Of a stretch of DNA of 34,969 nucleotides, positions 33,145-34,969 are shown one piece after another (the stretch's first letter is position 1; each line of letters starts with the position of its first letter). The stretch lies in contig CAXBLG010000029.1 in assembly GCA_963976395.1 (NCBI GenBank), positions 1-34,969 on the forward strand. Direction: 5' to 3'. The notes below the pieces were generated by a model that worked only from the letters and a program-made list of their open reading frames with translations, was not told the DNA's origin and made no database searches. The DNA is from UBA11612 sp963976395 (GTDB lineage Bacteria > Pseudomonadota > Alphaproteobacteria > Rhodospirillales > Rhodospirillaceae). A program made the translations under genes and the position numbers.

Positions 33145-34197
33145 TTAAGCCGTGCCCGGCGCCCAGCCGGTCAACATCCGTTCGACGGAAATACGCGCAC
33201 GAGCTGCCACAGACTCATCAATCAGCACTTCATGCTGGCCGGTCTCCAGTGTGGCGAGGATGTTGGACAACTCGATCTTCTTCATGAACGGACACAGATT
33301 GCACGGACGAACAAAATCGATTTCAGGATATTCCGCCGCGACGTTGTCGCTCATGGAGCATTCCGTCACCAGCACCACTTTGGCCGGCTTGTTCTTGGCG
33401 ACATAGTCCGCCATTCCGGCCGTCGAGCCGGCGTAGTCGGCTTCGGCGATCACTTCCGGCGAACATTCCGGATGCGCGAGAACCACAACGCCCGGATTAT
33501 CGGCGCGCATGCCGCGAATATCTTCGGGGGTGAACATCTCGTGCACGACGCAGCGGCCTTGCCAGGTGATGACTTCCGGCGTCACCAACTTCGCCGTGTT
33601 GAGAGCAAGGTATTCGTCCGGCAGCATAATCACCTGCGGGGTTCCAAGACCTTCGACGATTTCAACCGCATTGCCCGACGTACAACAAATGTCCGACTCC
33701 GCCTTAACGTCCGCAGATGTGTTCACATAAGTGACAACCGGCACACCGGGGTGCTGCGCTTTCAACTTACGTACATCTTCGCCGGTGATGGACTCGGCCA
33801 ACGTGCAGCCCGCGCCCATATCGGGTATCAAAACTTTTTTGCCGGGATTCAGCAGCTTCGCCGTCTCGGCCATGAAATGCACACCAGCCATGACGATCAC
33901 ATCCGCATCCGTATTTGCCGCATGGCGCGCAAGAGCCAGTGAATCGCCGGTGATATCGGCGACGCAATGGAAAATTTCCGGCGTCATGTAGTTATGACCC
34001 AGAATGACCGCGTTCTTTTCCGCCTTAAGTTGATTGATGCGGTGAATTAGAGGTGCGAACACCGGCCACTCCACTTCGGGAATGACTTTGCTCACTTTTG
34101 CGTACAGATGCGCGGTATCCCGTTCGACCTCGGAGGTGAAACGAAGATCGCGCTCTGCAGTGATCGGCGCGGTGTTGACCACATTCATGGCGGTCAC
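33145..34197 (-). CDS. nadA: Quinolinate synthase NadA (350 aa)
   Basis: Condenses iminoaspartate with dihydroxyacetone phosphate to quinolinate, using a [4Fe-4S] cluster. Visible: KNAVILGHNYMTPEIFHCVA, VHFMAETAKLLNPGKKVLIP, GAGCTLAESI with Cys131, TYVNTSADVKAESDICCTSG, HPECSPEVI with Cys245, and RPCNLCPFMKKIEL with Cys299/302. Cys131, Cys245 and one of the last pair are the expected cluster ligands. AAGGTG lies just before the ATG at 34197. The iminoaspartate source NadB is not encoded next to it. Confidence 0.96.
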   Translation of the reverse strand: MTAMNVVNTAPITAERDLRFTSEVERDTAHLYAKVSKVIPEVEWPVFAPLIHRINQLKAEKNAVILGHNYMTPEIFHCVADITGDSLALARHAANTDADVIVMAGVHFMAETAKLLNPGKKVLIPDMGAGCTLAESITGEDVRKLKAQHPGVPVVTYVNTSADVKAESDICCTSGNAVEIVEGLGTPQVIMLPDEYLALNTAKLVTPEVITWQGRCVVHEMFTPEDIRGMRADNPGVVVLAHPECSPEVIAEADYAGSTAGMADYVAKNKPAKVVLVTECSMSDNVAAEYPEIDFVRPCNLCPFMKKIELSNILATLETGQHEVLIDESVAARARISVERMLTGWAPGTA

Positions 34198-34237
34198 CTT
34201 TCTAAAACGTTCCCGACTGTGACGGCGCGATGAAACT

Positions 34238-34256
34238 TATACTTAATTTGAGCATA
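34238..34256. promoter_or_regulatory. Candidate NAD-regulator (NadQ) operator upstream of nadA
   Basis: Imperfect palindrome TATACTTAA, T, TTGAGCATA: seven of nine half-site positions are symmetric. It lies 41-59 bp upstream of the nadA ATG, inside the probable promoter, and right after it on the regulator side comes TATAGGAGG. The neighbouring gene is a NAD regulator, so autoregulation of the nadA-nadC operon is expected. A TATGCTCA-type half site agrees with my memory of NadQ motifs but I could not check this. Confidence 0.45.
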
Positions 34257-34357
34257 TAGGAGGCCCAAAAAAAACACGTGACCCCGCGCCGAAAGAAAAT
34301 TGTAGGAGGCGGCAGAGTCAAAGTCAAGATAACCAAGGGTTTCTGGACAGAACTAAT

Positions 34358-34378
34358 TGAATTATAAAGGATAATTCA
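34358..34378. repeat. AT-rich inverted repeat after the regulator gene
   Basis: TGAATTAT, AAAGG, ATAATTCA: 8-bp perfect arms, 4 bp past the stop of the NAD regulator (34383). Either a weak terminator or a second binding site; the AT-rich stem argues against a strong intrinsic terminator. The rest of 34198-34357 shows no gene. Confidence 0.35.
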
Positions 34379-34382
34379 TATA

Positions 34383-34967
34383 TTAGCCTGATTTTTTGCT
34401 TACCTTTAACGGGACTCTCATCCCAGGCGCCAAACGTTCATGCACCACTTCACGACGGAATCTGAACAGTTCGGCTGGACGGCCACCGGTTTGACTCGAA
34501 ACCCGACCGGTCGGCTCGACCAGTCCTTCATGGGCCACAAGACGTCGGAAGTTTTGCTTATGCAGCCGCCCGCCCGAGAGGGCCTCCACCGCCCGCTGCA
34601 ATTGAAACAATGTAAAAGTGGACGGCATCAGTTCAAAAATGATCGGCCGGTATTTAATTTTGCCGCGTAAGCGCCCAATTGCAGTTGCTAGAATCCTGCG
34701 GTGATCTTTAGTCAACGGTGCCCCTGCACGGGCCGGAGTCTGTGCGGCCACGGCCTTCGCCCCCTGCTGACCTTCAGCGCCCGCCTCAACAATCAAGCCC
34801 ACTTCAAAAAGCAACTGGTAGCGGTCCAAAACCCGTTCGTTATCCCAATTGCTCCCGTCATGACCGAATGCGAGATCGGCGCGGTCGCGCCGCCGCTGCT
34901 TGTCGGCCTTACTCCCGGCGGCGGCACACCAAGCCTCTATTTTAGGGGCAATGAACGACTCCAGCAG
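34383..34967 (-). CDS. nadQ: NAD biosynthesis regulator, NadQ-type Nudix/winged-helix protein (partial, 5' end outside window)
   Basis: Transcription factor that senses NAD status through a catalytically inactive Nudix-like domain and binds DNA with a C-terminal winged helix. An internal TTG at 34829 is not the true start: the frame stays open to the window edge and encodes family sequence (ESFIAPKIEAWCAAAGSKAD, then RADLAFGHDGSNWDNERVLD). The winged helix reads KYRPIIFELMPSTFTLFQLQ, RLHKQNFRRLVAHEGLVEPT, then TGGRPAELFRFRREVVHERL. The Nudix core must lie beyond 34969. Its place beside nadA-nadC supports the NAD role; NrtR is the alternative name for the related group. Confidence 0.75.
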   Translation of the reverse strand: MLESFIAPKIEAWCAAAGSKADKQRRRDRADLAFGHDGSNWDNERVLDRYQLLFEVGLIVEAGAEGQQGAKAVAAQTPARAGAPLTKDHRRILATAIGRLRGKIKYRPIIFELMPSTFTLFQLQRAVEALSGGRLHKQNFRRLVAHEGLVEPTGRVSSQTGGRPAELFRFRREVVHERLAPGMRVPLKVSKKSG

Positions 34968-34969
34968 CA

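Noticed and set aside
32908..33942. 344-aa plus-strand frame opposite nadC and nadA
   Set aside because: Shadow of two clear enzymes; His/Arg-rich with no motif.
1..34969. CRISPR arrays, tRNA or rRNA genes
   Set aside because: No regularly spaced direct repeats, and no cloverleaf or rRNA-like segment was recognised by eye.

Overview
The window looks like an alphaproteobacterial chromosome segment. The grounds are the flagellin type, a DivK-like response regulator, a Nudix/winged-helix NAD regulator of alphaproteobacterial type, and GC-rich codon use. A Rhodospirillales-like lineage is a guess; I cannot name a genus. The theme is flagellar filament and hook biogenesis, with a large set of probable glycosylation genes between two flagellar blocks, followed by unrelated housekeeping genes.

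Layout. (1) 1-3653, minus strand: four tandem, very similar flagellin genes (the first cut by the window edge). Three have an intrinsic terminator visible behind them. (2) 3806-6591: a complete IS1-family (ISMhu11-like) transposon of 2786 bp with perfect 21-bp terminal inverted repeats and an 8-bp target duplication (AAACCTCG). It carries three non-transposase passenger genes: a small basic KGG-repeat protein, a coiled-coil plus winged-helix-like protein, and a two-TM membrane protein next to the transposase. (3) 6769-20219: a sugar-transfer island with a GT8-like transferase, an unknown GT-A-like protein, a TPR-SPINDLY (GT41) protein, a GT4 enzyme, Kdo transferase WaaA, a DUF3147-like membrane protein, a TPR-less SPINDLY-like protein, an unknown 223-aa protein, and two divergent TPR + GT9-like proteins. 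(4) 20333-27563: two tandem paralogues of an unnamed protein with flagellin-like features, then fliK, flgD and flgE. A good sigma-54 promoter precedes fliK. (5) 27664-29148: a DivK/CheY-like receiver and msrP. (6) 29184-34967, minus strand: an acyl-CoA synthetase, a secreted PF03640-repeat protein, nadC, nadA (no nadB between them) and the C-terminal part of a NadQ-like NAD regulator with a candidate operator upstream of nadA.

How the parts fit: flagellins, hook genes and glycosyltransferases sit together as expected for a polar flagellum whose filament is O-glycosylated by soluble cytoplasmic transferases, but the substrate is inferred from position only. The least familiar elements are the flagellin-like pair at 20333-22940, the passenger-loaded IS1 element, and the stacked TPR-transferases.
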